5,200 nt of DNA from Dehalococcoidia bacterium (lineage in GTDB: Bacteria > Chloroflexota > Dehalococcoidia > JAUYDP01). Every line of letters starts with the position of its first letter. The first letter of the stretch is position 1. Below are positions 1-5,049 of this stretch, in pieces. The DNA is taken from positions 1-5,200 of the forward strand of contig JAUYDP010000237.1 in assembly GCA_030691805.1 (NCBI GenBank), read 5' to 3'. The translations under genes were made by a program, and so were the position numbers. The notes beneath the pieces are model-generated. The model worked only from the letters and a program-made list of their open reading frames with translations, searched no databases and was not told the DNA's origin.

Positions 1-495
1 GTAAACTGCCGCCGGCTCCAGTCCTCTGACTACATAGTAGGCGCCTGGTGCAGTCAGGGCTAGCCCGGCGATGGTGACAAGCTCACCAGGGATGGTGCGC
101 TCCAGGCGCCGCTGCCGGAAGTAGAAGTGGACTCCGGTAAATACTACGAAAACCGCCGCCCAAGGCAATAGGAGCCAACGGTGATAGATGAGCAGCAAAG
201 GCAACCCAAAAACCAGGGCCGCCATCAGGTAAATTGTCAGCCATAACAAGGGCTGGCCTGTTTCCTGGTCCCCCTGCTCCCGCAGCCCCCGCACCAGCAT
301 TACCACGGGCTGGCGGGCGGTGTAGAGGGCAAGGCAAGTTCCCATGAAGAGGGGTCCTTCCAGTCCCCAACGGCCTGCAGCCGCCAGGCTGACCACCAGT
401 GGGATAAGCAACATAGCCCAGGCGCCGTGCTCCCGGGGAACTATCGGACCTCTGGCGACCCTTCCGCTGACCGCAGGGCGTGTAACCGCTTGCAC
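1..495 (-). CDS. YwiC-like integral membrane protein (C-terminus beyond the window)
   Basis: This frame is open from a GTG at 495 to the window edge, giving 165 residues with no stop. The N-terminus carries PREHGAWAMLLIP (residues 20-32), the hallmark of the YwiC-like family. Hydrophobic segments follow at about 26-41, 45-60, 86-104, 108-124 and 138-156. A basic loop around 126-135 leads into a GEL motif at 137-139, also typical of the family. Full-length members are roughly 240-260 residues, so about a third is missing. The biochemical role is unknown. In Bacillus subtilis, ywiC lies beside the fnr/nar nitrate respiration genes. The GTG is the only usual start codon between the in-frame TAG at 529-531 and the conserved motif. 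No good Shine-Dalgarno site precedes it, and it begins 13 nt after the DUF2249 stop, which suggests translation within the same operon. The family call is firm; the start is less so. Confidence 0.85.
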   Translation of the reverse strand, partial: MQAVTRPAVSGRVARGPIVPREHGAWAMLLIPLVVSLAAAGRWGLEGPLFMGTCLALYTARQPVVMLVRGLREQGDQETGQPLLWLTIYLMAALVFGLPLLLIYHRWLLLPWAAVFVVFTGVHFYFRQRRLERTIPGELVTIAGLALTAPGAYYVVRGLEPAAVY

Positions 496-508
496 CTTTA
501 TCGAGAAG

Positions 509-772
509 CTAGTTCCGCTTGATCTTGGCTAACCAGGCGCCGTCCTCCTGAGGCTGGCTCTCGAAGCTATACAGCCCCTTGGTCTCCGGGCGCATCTCCA
601 GCTCGAATTCAAGACCTTGGGGATTGTGGTCGTTCACAATCCAGAGGGGCGTTTGTGGTGACATCTGTGACATCTGGTCCAGCATCGAGAAGATGATGGT
701 GTGCCGATGGGATGGGATGAGCGCCCTCACGTCGAGGACCACTGCTTCGGTAAACCGGTGCTGATGAGCCAT
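509..772 (-). CDS. DUF2249 domain protein
   Basis: This 87-residue protein is a single DUF2249 domain, a small fold related to TusA. The family signatures are visible: LDVR at 13-16, an HRH..IIF segment at 22-28 in the first helix, VNDHNP at 46-51, and a closing W-L-A-K-I strand at 80-84. There is no cysteine, so it cannot be a TusA-type persulfide carrier; that is usual for DUF2249. Family members often occur alone or fused to hemerythrin or DUF438 domains, and near nitrogen-oxide or anaerobic respiration genes, but their activity is not established. The ATG start is supported by an AGGAGG site 8 nt upstream. The gene lies 63 nt after the four-Cys gene and 13 nt before the YwiC-like gene, on the same strand. 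Confidence 0.85.
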   Translation of the reverse strand: MAHQHRFTEAVVLDVRALIPSHRHTIIFSMLDQMSQMSPQTPLWIVNDHNPQGLEFELEMRPETKGLYSFESQPQEDGAWLAKIKRN

Positions 773-780
773 CTGAGTTT

Positions 781-786
781 CCTCCT
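781..786 (-). promoter_or_regulatory. Shine-Dalgarno site of the DUF2249 gene
   Basis: On the minus strand this is a perfect AGGAGG, 8 nt before the ATG at 772. It is the strongest ribosome-binding site of the left operon. It fixes the DUF2249 start and implies independent translation initiation after the 63-nt gap. Confidence 0.85.
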
Positions 787-835
787 AGTGTTACTAATTG
801 ACCAGATCGCCGGAGATTGAGTGCCAACCGCTCTC

Positions 836-1303
836 TTACTCCTCTCCAGCGGCCGAAAGAAGGCAGGTACCATCGGATAGAGGAGTGATTGAAACCTTAA
901 GGTCCATCTGCTCTCCCCATACGCGAAAGGCTTCGCTACAATAACGGCAGACATCCTGGCGGCTAAGTCCCAAGCTGGTAGCGATGGCCCAGCGGTCATC
1001 ACCCCAGCCAGCCAGGCATCCTTCTGACATGAGCAGTTCAGCGTGTCCCGTGGCTGCGCGGAGGGCAGATGCCTTTACCCACGGATAAAAGTTGGCCAAG
1101 GCGGCCGCCTCTTTATGGAGGTACTCAAGGGGCGTTGGGTCGGGCTTCCCCATCCAGCCTCTGGCTCCCCGGCCCCAAACCTCCCCGGCGTATTCTTCGG
1201 GGGAGTGCCCGTGCCGCGTTGCAAAAGCCAGGCCAGCTAACTCTACCCGCAGCCGGTTGCGGGCGGTTGCCGTCCAACGCTCGCGGATGGTCGTCCTCTT
1301 CAC
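836..1303 (-). CDS. four-cysteine protein of unknown function
   Basis: I do not recognise this 155-residue protein with confidence. The N-terminal 30 residues are basic and rich in Arg and Ala. A helical middle (about 55-92) is followed by a C-terminal part that looks like a small ligand- or metal-binding unit: Cys96, then Cys119-R-Y-Cys122, then a strand-like KVSITPLSDGTC ending at Cys147. The C-X2-C plus two further cysteines could bind iron-sulfur or zinc, but this is inference. The C-terminal layout faintly resembles proteins annotated as L-2-amino-thiazoline-4-carboxylic acid hydrolase or DUF6125; I would not transfer either name. The GTG start overlaps the ferredoxin stop (GTGA at 1300-1303) and has only weak ribosome-binding character. 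Translation is therefore probably coupled to the ferredoxin, which suggests the two products are made together and may interact. Confidence 0.75.
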   Translation of the reverse strand: MKRTTIRERWTATARNRLRVELAGLAFATRHGHSPEEYAGEVWGRGARGWMGKPDPTPLEYLHKEAAALANFYPWVKASALRAATGHAELLMSEGCLAGWGDDRWAIATSLGLSRQDVCRYCSEAFRVWGEQMDLKVSITPLSDGTCLLSAAGEE

Positions 1304-1545
1304 CGCCGAAGCCCGCGTGCCACTGGTTTCTCCAGGACGACGATTTCCAGAGGACAGCTAATGGCTCCCTTGGGGCAGAGGCTTTCGCAATCGGTGCAGT
1401 AGTCGCAGTCTCCCGGCCTGACCACGACCGCTTTGCCGTTAACTATCTCAACGGCGTTGGCATGGCAAGCATCCACACATTCGCCGCACCCGTCGCATTT
1501 CGTGACATCAATGATCGGGACAACTGACACCCTTTCCACCCCCAT
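1300..1545 (-). CDS. two-[4Fe-4S] cluster ferredoxin
   Basis: This small 81-residue electron carrier has two cluster-binding motifs. The first is Cys17-X2-Cys20-X2-Cys23-X3-Cys27, followed by His rather than the usual Pro. The second is Cys47-X2-Cys50-X2-Cys53-X3-Cys57-Pro. A further Cys64-Pro follows the second motif. There is no transmembrane segment or signal peptide, so it should be cytoplasmic and pass low-potential electrons to a redox enzyme not seen here. I chose the ATG at 1545. The frame stays open to a TTG at 1593, but a TATAAT box at 1559-1564 lies inside that extension and the extra residues do not look ferredoxin-like. An in-frame GTG at 1530 is another possible start. It is the first gene of the left operon and overlaps the next gene by 4 nt. 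Confidence 0.9.
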   Translation of the reverse strand: MGVERVSVVPIIDVTKCDGCGECVDACHANAVEIVNGKAVVVRPGDCDYCTDCESLCPKGAISCPLEIVVLEKPVARGLRR

Positions 1546-1553
1546 GCCATGTG

Positions 1554-1568
1554 ACCCTATTATAGGGT
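1554..1568 (-). promoter_or_regulatory. palindrome over a TATAAT -10 box facing the ferredoxin operon
   Basis: ACCCTAT-T-ATAGGGT is a perfect 15-nt palindrome with 7-bp arms. On the minus strand it contains an exact TATAAT (1564-1559), placed so that transcription would begin about 7 nt before the ferredoxin ATG at 1545. I see no good -35 hexamer at 16-18 nt spacing, which would fit an activator-dependent promoter. The palindrome may be the regulator's site. The sequence is directly visible; the regulatory role is inferred. Confidence 0.45.
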
Positions 1569-1601
1569 GGAAACGCAATGCGCACAGGGACAAAAGTCTC
1601 T

Positions 1602-1650
1602 TGGAGGGTTCAGGGTCCAGGGTTTAGGGCGAGGAACGAGGAACAGGGAG
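1602..1650. repeat. degenerate heptamer tandem repeat
   Basis: Seven consecutive 7-nt units can be read in register: TGGAGGG, TTCAGGG, TCCAGGG, TTTAGGG, CGAGGAA, CGAGGAA, CAGGGAG. The first four share an AGGG or GGGG-like end, and the fifth and sixth are identical. The repeat is purine-rich on the plus strand and lies in the intergenic region between the ferredoxin promoter and the TA module promoter. It encodes nothing obvious. Confidence 0.6.
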
Positions 1651-1763
1651 CCTCTTCTAAGACCGCACCAGCAGCCAGGAGGTCGAGAAGGGCTCTCGCC
1701 CGCTATCATGCGAAAGCCTTGCGCTCCGGCGAATGCTTTTGAAGATTGTAGAGCGTGACCAGA

Positions 1764-1793
1764 TTGACAACCATAAGCGCAATCGCTTATGAT
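1764..1793 (+). promoter_or_regulatory. sigma70-type promoter of the DUF4258/DUF2283 module
   Basis: A perfect -35 hexamer TTGACA (1764-1769) and a one-mismatch -10 TATGAT (1788-1793) are separated by 18 nt. The expected transcription start is about 1800, right at the ATG of the DUF4258 gene at 1801. The mRNA would be leaderless or nearly so, which fits the lack of any Shine-Dalgarno site before that gene. The spacer contains an inverted repeat, listed separately. Confidence 0.75.
1772..1791. promoter_or_regulatory. 20-bp inverted repeat, probable autoregulatory operator
   Basis: CATAAGCG and CGCTTATG form perfect 8-bp arms around a CAAT centre. The repeat fills the spacer and overlaps the -10 box of the promoter at 1764-1793, so a bound dimer would block RNA polymerase. 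TA modules are commonly repressed by their own antitoxin at such sites. The DUF2283 protein of this module has a C-terminal helix-turn-helix and is the natural candidate to bind. Binding is inferred. Confidence 0.65.
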
Positions 1794-1800
1794 CAGCTTA

Positions 1801-2001
1801 ATGGAGATTAGATTCACCCGCCATGGAAAGAACAAGGTCAGGCTCTATAAGCTAGCTTCAGCGGACGTGGAAGAAGCCATCAATTGCGGAGAAAAAGTGA
1901 GACGGGCGGGCAAATGGGAATCCCGCCACGGGAAGCTAACGGTAATATGGGTTACGGTTGGCTCATACGCATTGGTGGTAACGGTAATCAAGCACAAGTA
2001 G
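1801..2001 (+). CDS. DUF4258 protein, probable TA toxin
   Basis: This 66-residue protein matches DUF4258, a small family with a RelE/BrnT-like fold, often the toxin partner of DUF2283 or helix-turn-helix antitoxins. The visible pattern is I-R-F-T-R-H near the N-terminus, a KVRLYKLASADVEEAI helix at about 12-27, a G-K-W turn, and C-terminal strands V-I-W-V and ALVVTVI. Members of this group are thought to act on RNA, but no activity can be read directly from the sequence. I start the gene at ATG 1801 rather than the in-frame ATG at 1789, because the latter lies inside the -10 box and 1801 is at the predicted transcription start. The extra M-I-S-L would also precede the conserved N-terminus. 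The next gene starts 9 nt after the stop, as expected for a TA operon. Confidence 0.75.
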   Translation: MEIRFTRHGKNKVRLYKLASADVEEAINCGEKVRRAGKWESRHGKLTVIWVTVGSYALVVTVIKHK

Positions 2002-2010
2002 AGGTGGGAG

Positions 2011-2430
2011 ATGGTAAGAGAAGCAACGATAAAGGATGTGCCAAGTGTTCTGAGAATGGAATATGAGCCTGAGGTTGATATTCTCACGATCCATCTTCAG
2101 GACCCAGAGACCCCTTTGAGCCATAGCAGTGAGGAAGACCATAGGCTGATACTCAACTATGCGGAAGATGGAAGTCTTTCTTCGATAGAGATTATGGACG
2201 CTAGTAGGCGTTACCCTGCCGGGCAACTCGCAGCTCATAGTGTTGATGAGTTCATTGACCTGAGGACGGCTTCGAAGCTAGTGGCAATTGCTCCTGTTAC
2301 CCTGAGAGCACAGGCAGAGAAGGGAAGACTCTGGGCAATACGGCTTGGTGGGCAATGGGTCACGACGCGGGAACGTCTTAAGCAATACGTTGATAGCCGG
2401 GCTAGGCTCGGGAAGTCAAAGGAGAAGTGA
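2011..2430 (+). CDS. DUF2283 protein fused to an excisionase-type helix-turn-helix, probable antitoxin
   Basis: This 139-residue protein has two parts. Residues 16-66 are a DUF2283 domain (M-E-Y-E-P-E-V-D-I-L-T-I, then R-L-I-L-N-Y and S-I-E-I-M-D-A), usually a stand-alone protein paired with DUF4258. Residues 82-128 form a MerR/excisionase-like DNA-binding domain: IDLRTASKL, a VTLRAQAEKGRL recognition region, then G-G-Q-W-V-T-T-R-E-R-L-K-Q-Y-V. The likely role is to neutralise the DUF4258 protein and repress the shared promoter through the inverted repeat at 1772-1791. The first ATG (2011) has an AGGTGGGAG ribosome-binding stretch just upstream, with short spacing. The ATG at 2056 coincides with the usual domain start but has a poor site, so the true N-terminus is uncertain. 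An alternative role is a plain regulator; family membership is firm. Confidence 0.8.
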   Translation: MVREATIKDVPSVLRMEYEPEVDILTIHLQDPETPLSHSSEEDHRLILNYAEDGSLSSIEIMDASRRYPAGQLAAHSVDEFIDLRTASKLVAIAPVTLRAQAEKGRLWAIRLGGQWVTTRERLKQYVDSRARLGKSKEK

Positions 2431-2486
2431 TGGTTGAGAACCCGCACAACCTGCCTCGCCAGGGCAAACGGGGAAAGACAGGTTGC

Positions 2487-2510
2487 TGGTCGGGGCGAGA
2501 GGACTTGAAC
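2487..2510 (-). other. tRNA-Pro 3'-end fragment, possible attachment site
   Basis: On the minus strand these 24 nt read as a T-loop (GTTCAAGTC), the 3' half of a T-stem (CTCT), an acceptor strand CGCCCCG, then A-CCA. The CCG-ACCA end implies a C1-G72 first pair, characteristic of bacterial tRNA-Pro. A complete tRNA is absent: the bases preceding the T-loop do not pair with the T-stem, and no CGGGGCG 5' acceptor strand occurs at the required distance. A free 3' tRNA end is what a tyrosine-recombinase element leaves at its distal junction (att site). With this orientation the element would lie at higher coordinates. Confidence 0.6.
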
Positions 2511-2651
2511 AGGCGTCAACAGAAGAGAGCGACATCGCTATTATTGGAGCTGTTCAGGTCAAAGGCTGCTGGTGCTTTCCTGAGCTTGAGCCTCGTTCCC
2601 ACCGGCAGACCGGCGAAGCGGAACCTTGACGGTGCGGGACAAAATCGGGAA

Positions 2652-2706
2652 AGGCGAGGGCGAATGGACTTCTGCTGGTTGCCGTACGCTACCTTCGCCC
2701 TCGCCT
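2652..2706. repeat. 13-bp perfect inverted repeat with a nested hairpin
   Basis: The left arm 2652-2664 (AGGCGAGGGCGAA) is the exact reverse complement of 2694-2706. Inside the 29-nt loop, GGTTGC (2677-2682) pairs with GCTACC (2688-2693) with one mismatch. The right strand is therefore almost continuously paired from 2688 to 2706, opposite a left strand with a 12-nt bulge. No T-run follows on either strand, so it is not a standard terminator. It may be a palindromic repeat element, a structured RNA or a recombination site. Confidence 0.6.
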
Positions 2707-2831
2707 GGGATCATCATTCCTGCCCTGTCAAGGTCGGTCGGATTATGCACCCATACTTCGACCGGTAGGAACGCTCAGTTGTAGGATGGAAAGGAGTCGG
2801 GGGAAGAGCATTGCAGAAAGGCGGAGGTTCG

Positions 2832-2848
2832 GGGATATTTGTGATCCC
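2832..2848 (-). terminator. weak hairpin downstream of the OLD gene
   Basis: GGGAT and ATCCC form a 5-bp stem with a 7-nt loop, 10 nt after the OLD stop codon in the direction of transcription. Only scattered T residues follow on the minus strand. It could contribute to termination, but it is a poor intrinsic terminator. Confidence 0.25.
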
Positions 2849-2858
2849 GGCACTGGTG

Positions 2859-4580
2859 CTACCTTTCGGGACTGAGCTTGCCAGAGCTCGGTAGGTGGGA
2901 TTTGGGGATAGAAGCGGATGCCGGCTGCCCGGTGGCAAGGTCAATCGCAGCCTTGAGCACAGCGTCATAAATGTGAGGAATCTCGCTCTTGCTTAGGCGA
3001 GTCCCCAGAGCTGCGGCTACGCGTGGTTTAGCCTTTCCGATCTGCTTGATTACTTCTTGATGTTTGTCTTTTAAGCCTTGCTGGTCCAGGTAGTCCTCGA
3101 TCTCCGCATCTAGCGTGAAGAAGCGATCTGGTGGGTACTGTTTGGTATCATCCCAACGGCGCTTATCTGTTAGGCCAACATAGGGGATGCCAAGGCTGTC
3201 TAGCATAGTCCAGAAGGGTTTGTACCCATCCTCACCGCCTGCGGATACTATAGTGACGCAGTGTGCGTCCATGTCACGTCCCAGCGTAGGTGCGATCGCC
3301 GTAAGAAACTCTTTTTGTGATTGATCCTCCACTACAATCACGGCTCGTGCAAATACGACTTCACGATTCGCAATGTCTCGAAGTACCGTTTGTATCTGCC
3401 CTTTTTGCGTGGGCGAGACCGACGAGTCTATACCGAGAACTTTGGTCCCTTCCGAGGGGAGGGCCCAAAACCTTCGCAAGCTAAGGGGGGCGGATGGGTC
3501 GATAAAGTGGGGATCGTGGGTAGCCACGATGATCTGATTGTCCTTGGACGCTTGGGCGAGAAGTGACTGGAGAAAGCGTATGGCCTGCGGGTGCAGGTGT
3601 TGCTCTGGATGTTCAACGAAGATAAGAAAATTCTGACGGCCGATGATGTTGACCAGGAGGGTGAGGATTTGATGCACGCCAGAGCTTATTTGACCGAGTT
3701 TGAGCGGGGCCCTGTCTGTCTCCGAGAATTGGACGTCGGGGATGTTTGAGCCCGGTGGTGACTCGACGGCCACGATCTTAAACCGGGGGAATAAGTGGTG
3801 AAACCTGTCTACGACCGCCTCATAGCGATCTCTTTGACGGCTGTCTGAGTGTATTTTTAGGTTTAGCAGTGCACTTGCAGTGTCTGCGCCTGTCATGGAT
3901 TCCTCAGCCACAGCTGCTCTCCCTGCTGAAGAACGGACCCGGAATTCGTCTATGCGCTTGTATGTGTCGAGGAAGAATTGTCCCAAGCGCTGCGTCATAT
4001 TGAATTGTAACCACAGGCTGGCACCCTGTGATGCTATGTAAGCTCTCAAGTCTTGCGGAGAGTCGTAATTGAAGATGGATTCCCAAGGTTTGTTGTCGAT
4101 CGTTTGCTGGACTAATTCCTTCTTAAAAGAGACGAAATTCTCGGAAAAGAGGAAGTCCCCCCATTGGATCGTGAGAAGTGGCGGTTCATCGGACCAACTC
4201 AGGGTGACCTTCACGTCGCTACCCTGCTTCGACAACCAAGACATAACGAGCTCCGCTCTTCCAGGGAGAACACGAAATTGATCAAGCGCTGAGTGAGCAT
4301 AGGGCGGCACAAGAGATGACACGATCCGCACAGCTAGTTCGTCATCTGACAGTTTGAGGTCTGCTTCTATTCTCAGTGGGACTTTGAGGCCGTAGGGATG
4401 GTCCGAAGCGTCGAATACTCCAGTACGGGTGCATTGTTGAAAGAGCTTCTGGAGTGCAAGTGCGACCATACTCTTGCCAGTGCCGTTCTCTCCGACAAAA
4501 ATGGTAAGACTCGGGTCGAAGAAGATGGACACGTCTTGGATGGAACGGAATCCACTAATCGACAAGGACTTCAACTGCAT
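2859..4580 (-). CDS. OLD-family ATPase with C-terminal Toprim domain (anti-phage type)
   Basis: At 573 residues this is close to P2 Old and GajA in length. The N-terminal ABC-type ATPase begins with the usual LKSLSISGFRSI and carries Walker A GENGTGKS (30-37). It also has a signature-like ISSGVHQ (298-304), Walker B with VEHPEQHLHP (322-331), and a switch ATHDP (353-357). The Toprim domain follows: VVED (416-419), VSAGGEDGY (445-453), GIPYVGLTDKR (464-474), then an acidic DAEIED (491-496). OLD proteins are ATP-controlled DNA nucleases, and several serve phage defence. Departures from the family norm: His324 stands where the catalytic Glu after Walker B is usual, Gln422 at the +4 position after Toprim Glu418, and Arg474 at the second Asp of D-x-D. 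A GGGAGGT site 6 nt before the ATG supports the start. No UvrD-like GajB partner follows, so it is either stand-alone or partnered elsewhere. A DUF433/DUF5615 pair lies 136 nt upstream on the same strand. Confidence 0.85.
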   Translation of the reverse strand: MQLKSLSISGFRSIQDVSIFFDPSLTIFVGENGTGKSMVALALQKLFQQCTRTGVFDASDHPYGLKVPLRIEADLKLSDDELAVRIVSSLVPPYAHSALDQFRVLPGRAELVMSWLSKQGSDVKVTLSWSDEPPLLTIQWGDFLFSENFVSFKKELVQQTIDNKPWESIFNYDSPQDLRAYIASQGASLWLQFNMTQRLGQFFLDTYKRIDEFRVRSSAGRAAVAEESMTGADTASALLNLKIHSDSRQRDRYEAVVDRFHHLFPRFKIVAVESPPGSNIPDVQFSETDRAPLKLGQISSGVHQILTLLVNIIGRQNFLIFVEHPEQHLHPQAIRFLQSLLAQASKDNQIIVATHDPHFIDPSAPLSLRRFWALPSEGTKVLGIDSSVSPTQKGQIQTVLRDIANREVVFARAVIVVEDQSQKEFLTAIAPTLGRDMDAHCVTIVSAGGEDGYKPFWTMLDSLGIPYVGLTDKRRWDDTKQYPPDRFFTLDAEIEDYLDQQGLKDKHQEVIKQIGKAKPRVAAALGTRLSKSEIPHIYDAVLKAAIDLATGQPASASIPKSHLPSSGKLSPER

Positions 4581-4586
4581 GTTTAG

Positions 4587-4593
4587 ACCTCCC
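4587..4593 (-). promoter_or_regulatory. Shine-Dalgarno site of the OLD gene
   Basis: On the minus strand this reads GGGAGGT, 6 nt before the ATG at 4580. It is a strong site and settles the OLD start. I could not identify a convincing promoter in the 136-nt gap above it, so transcription may come from that gap or from the TA pair upstream. Confidence 0.75.
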
Positions 4594-4716
4594 GATTGCC
4601 AGTGTATCGCTGTTGTGGTAGTGGTAGGTCCGCAACCTTACGACTGCCACGAGAGAGACCGGCCGCAGACGGGCTGAGATCAGCGCTCTTGAAGCGTTTC
4701 CGAGCACCCAGCAACG

Positions 4717-5049
4717 CTAAAGGAACTCTATCCGCCCAATCATCTCGTCCTGTCCAAGGATCTCATAGACCAGGACGAGGCTCGCCACGATTTCGCCAAT
4801 AGTTCGAGCGCCCTGCTGGCAGTAAGCGATGCCGGCGTGCCGGTGCTGCTGGTTGTGTAATCGCAGGAAATCGCTGTCATACGTTACGAGAACGCGGCCG
4901 GCAGCAAGAGCACAGTCGAGAACCTGAATGTCGGGCGCTCCCAGTAACAGGGCCTCAGACGCGGTCACTACGTCGATGCCCCGGCTTTGTAAGGCATGAG
5001 CTACGGCGTCAGGCACGTGCTCATCTAGTTGGAATCGGATCCTATCCAC
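4717..5049 (-). CDS. DUF5615 PIN-like protein, probable TA toxin
   Basis: This 110-residue protein matches the DUF5615 PIN-like family, predicted VapC-like ribonucleases. Acidic positions of the PIN fold are present: Asp9-Glu10 in F-Q-L-D-E-H, Asp40 in G-A-P-D, and Asp58/Asp60 in VTYDSDF. Other hallmarks are the GIDVVTASEALLLG helix-strand (24-37), GRVLVT (51-56) and a C-terminal H-A-G-I strand (71-74). The start is a GTG that overlaps the end of the DUF433 gene by 8 nt, so it is translationally coupled to its antitoxin. This is the standard DUF433-DUF5615 gene order. The cleaved RNA target is unknown. With all acidic residues intact, the protein should be active. Confidence 0.88.
   Translation of the reverse strand: MDRIRFQLDEHVPDAVAHALQSRGIDVVTASEALLLGAPDIQVLDCALAAGRVLVTYDSDFLRLHNQQHRHAGIAYCQQGARTIGEIVASLVLVYEILGQDEMIGRIEFL

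Larger units (their letters stand above)
2431..2858. other. 428-bp non-coding region between convergent genes
   Basis: No frame here looks like a real protein. The region holds CAACCTG/CAGGTTG arms at 2447-2453 and 2479-2485, a tRNA 3'-end fragment at 2487-2510, a 13-bp inverted repeat at 2652-2706, CGGTCG/CGACCG arms at 2735-2740 and 2759-2764, and a small hairpin at 2832-2848. None of the hairpins has a convincing T-tract. Such concentrated debris between convergent operons is typical of an insertion boundary, or of a structured non-coding element. Confidence 0.6.

Noticed and set aside
1069..1527. Long plus-strand open frame opposite the ferredoxin and four-Cys genes
   Set aside because: It is the antisense shadow of two well-supported minus-strand genes, with no ribosome-binding site and a low-complexity, proline-rich N-terminal half.
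1602..1650. CRISPR-like array
   Set aside because: The units are 7 nt, imperfect and contiguous with no spacers, so it is a simple tandem repeat.
1733..1792. 19-codon plus-strand frame ending TGA over the 1789 ATG, suggesting a coupled leader peptide
   Set aside because: It has no ribosome-binding site, and the promoter at 1764-1793 lies inside it, so it would not be on the main transcript.
2487..2570. A complete minus-strand tRNA gene
   Set aside because: Only the T-loop, 3' T-stem and acceptor end are present. The 5' acceptor strand, D-arm and anticodon arm cannot be found upstream.
2427..2768. Open frame of 113 codons on the plus strand after the DUF2283 gene
   Set aside because: It reads through the tRNA fragment and the inverted repeat, has an atypical residue mix (many Arg, Gly, Pro), and resembles no family. 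It is a chance frame in non-coding DNA.
2859..4580. Gabija (GajA) system
   Set aside because: Length and domain order fit, but the neighbouring DNA on both sides within the window has no UvrD-like helicase (GajB), so a Gabija call is not supported.
4690..4719. AGCGTT/AACGCT inverted repeat as a terminator for the DUF5615 gene
   Set aside because: The stem is only 6 bp, the loop is wide, it overlaps the stop codon, and there is no T-tract.
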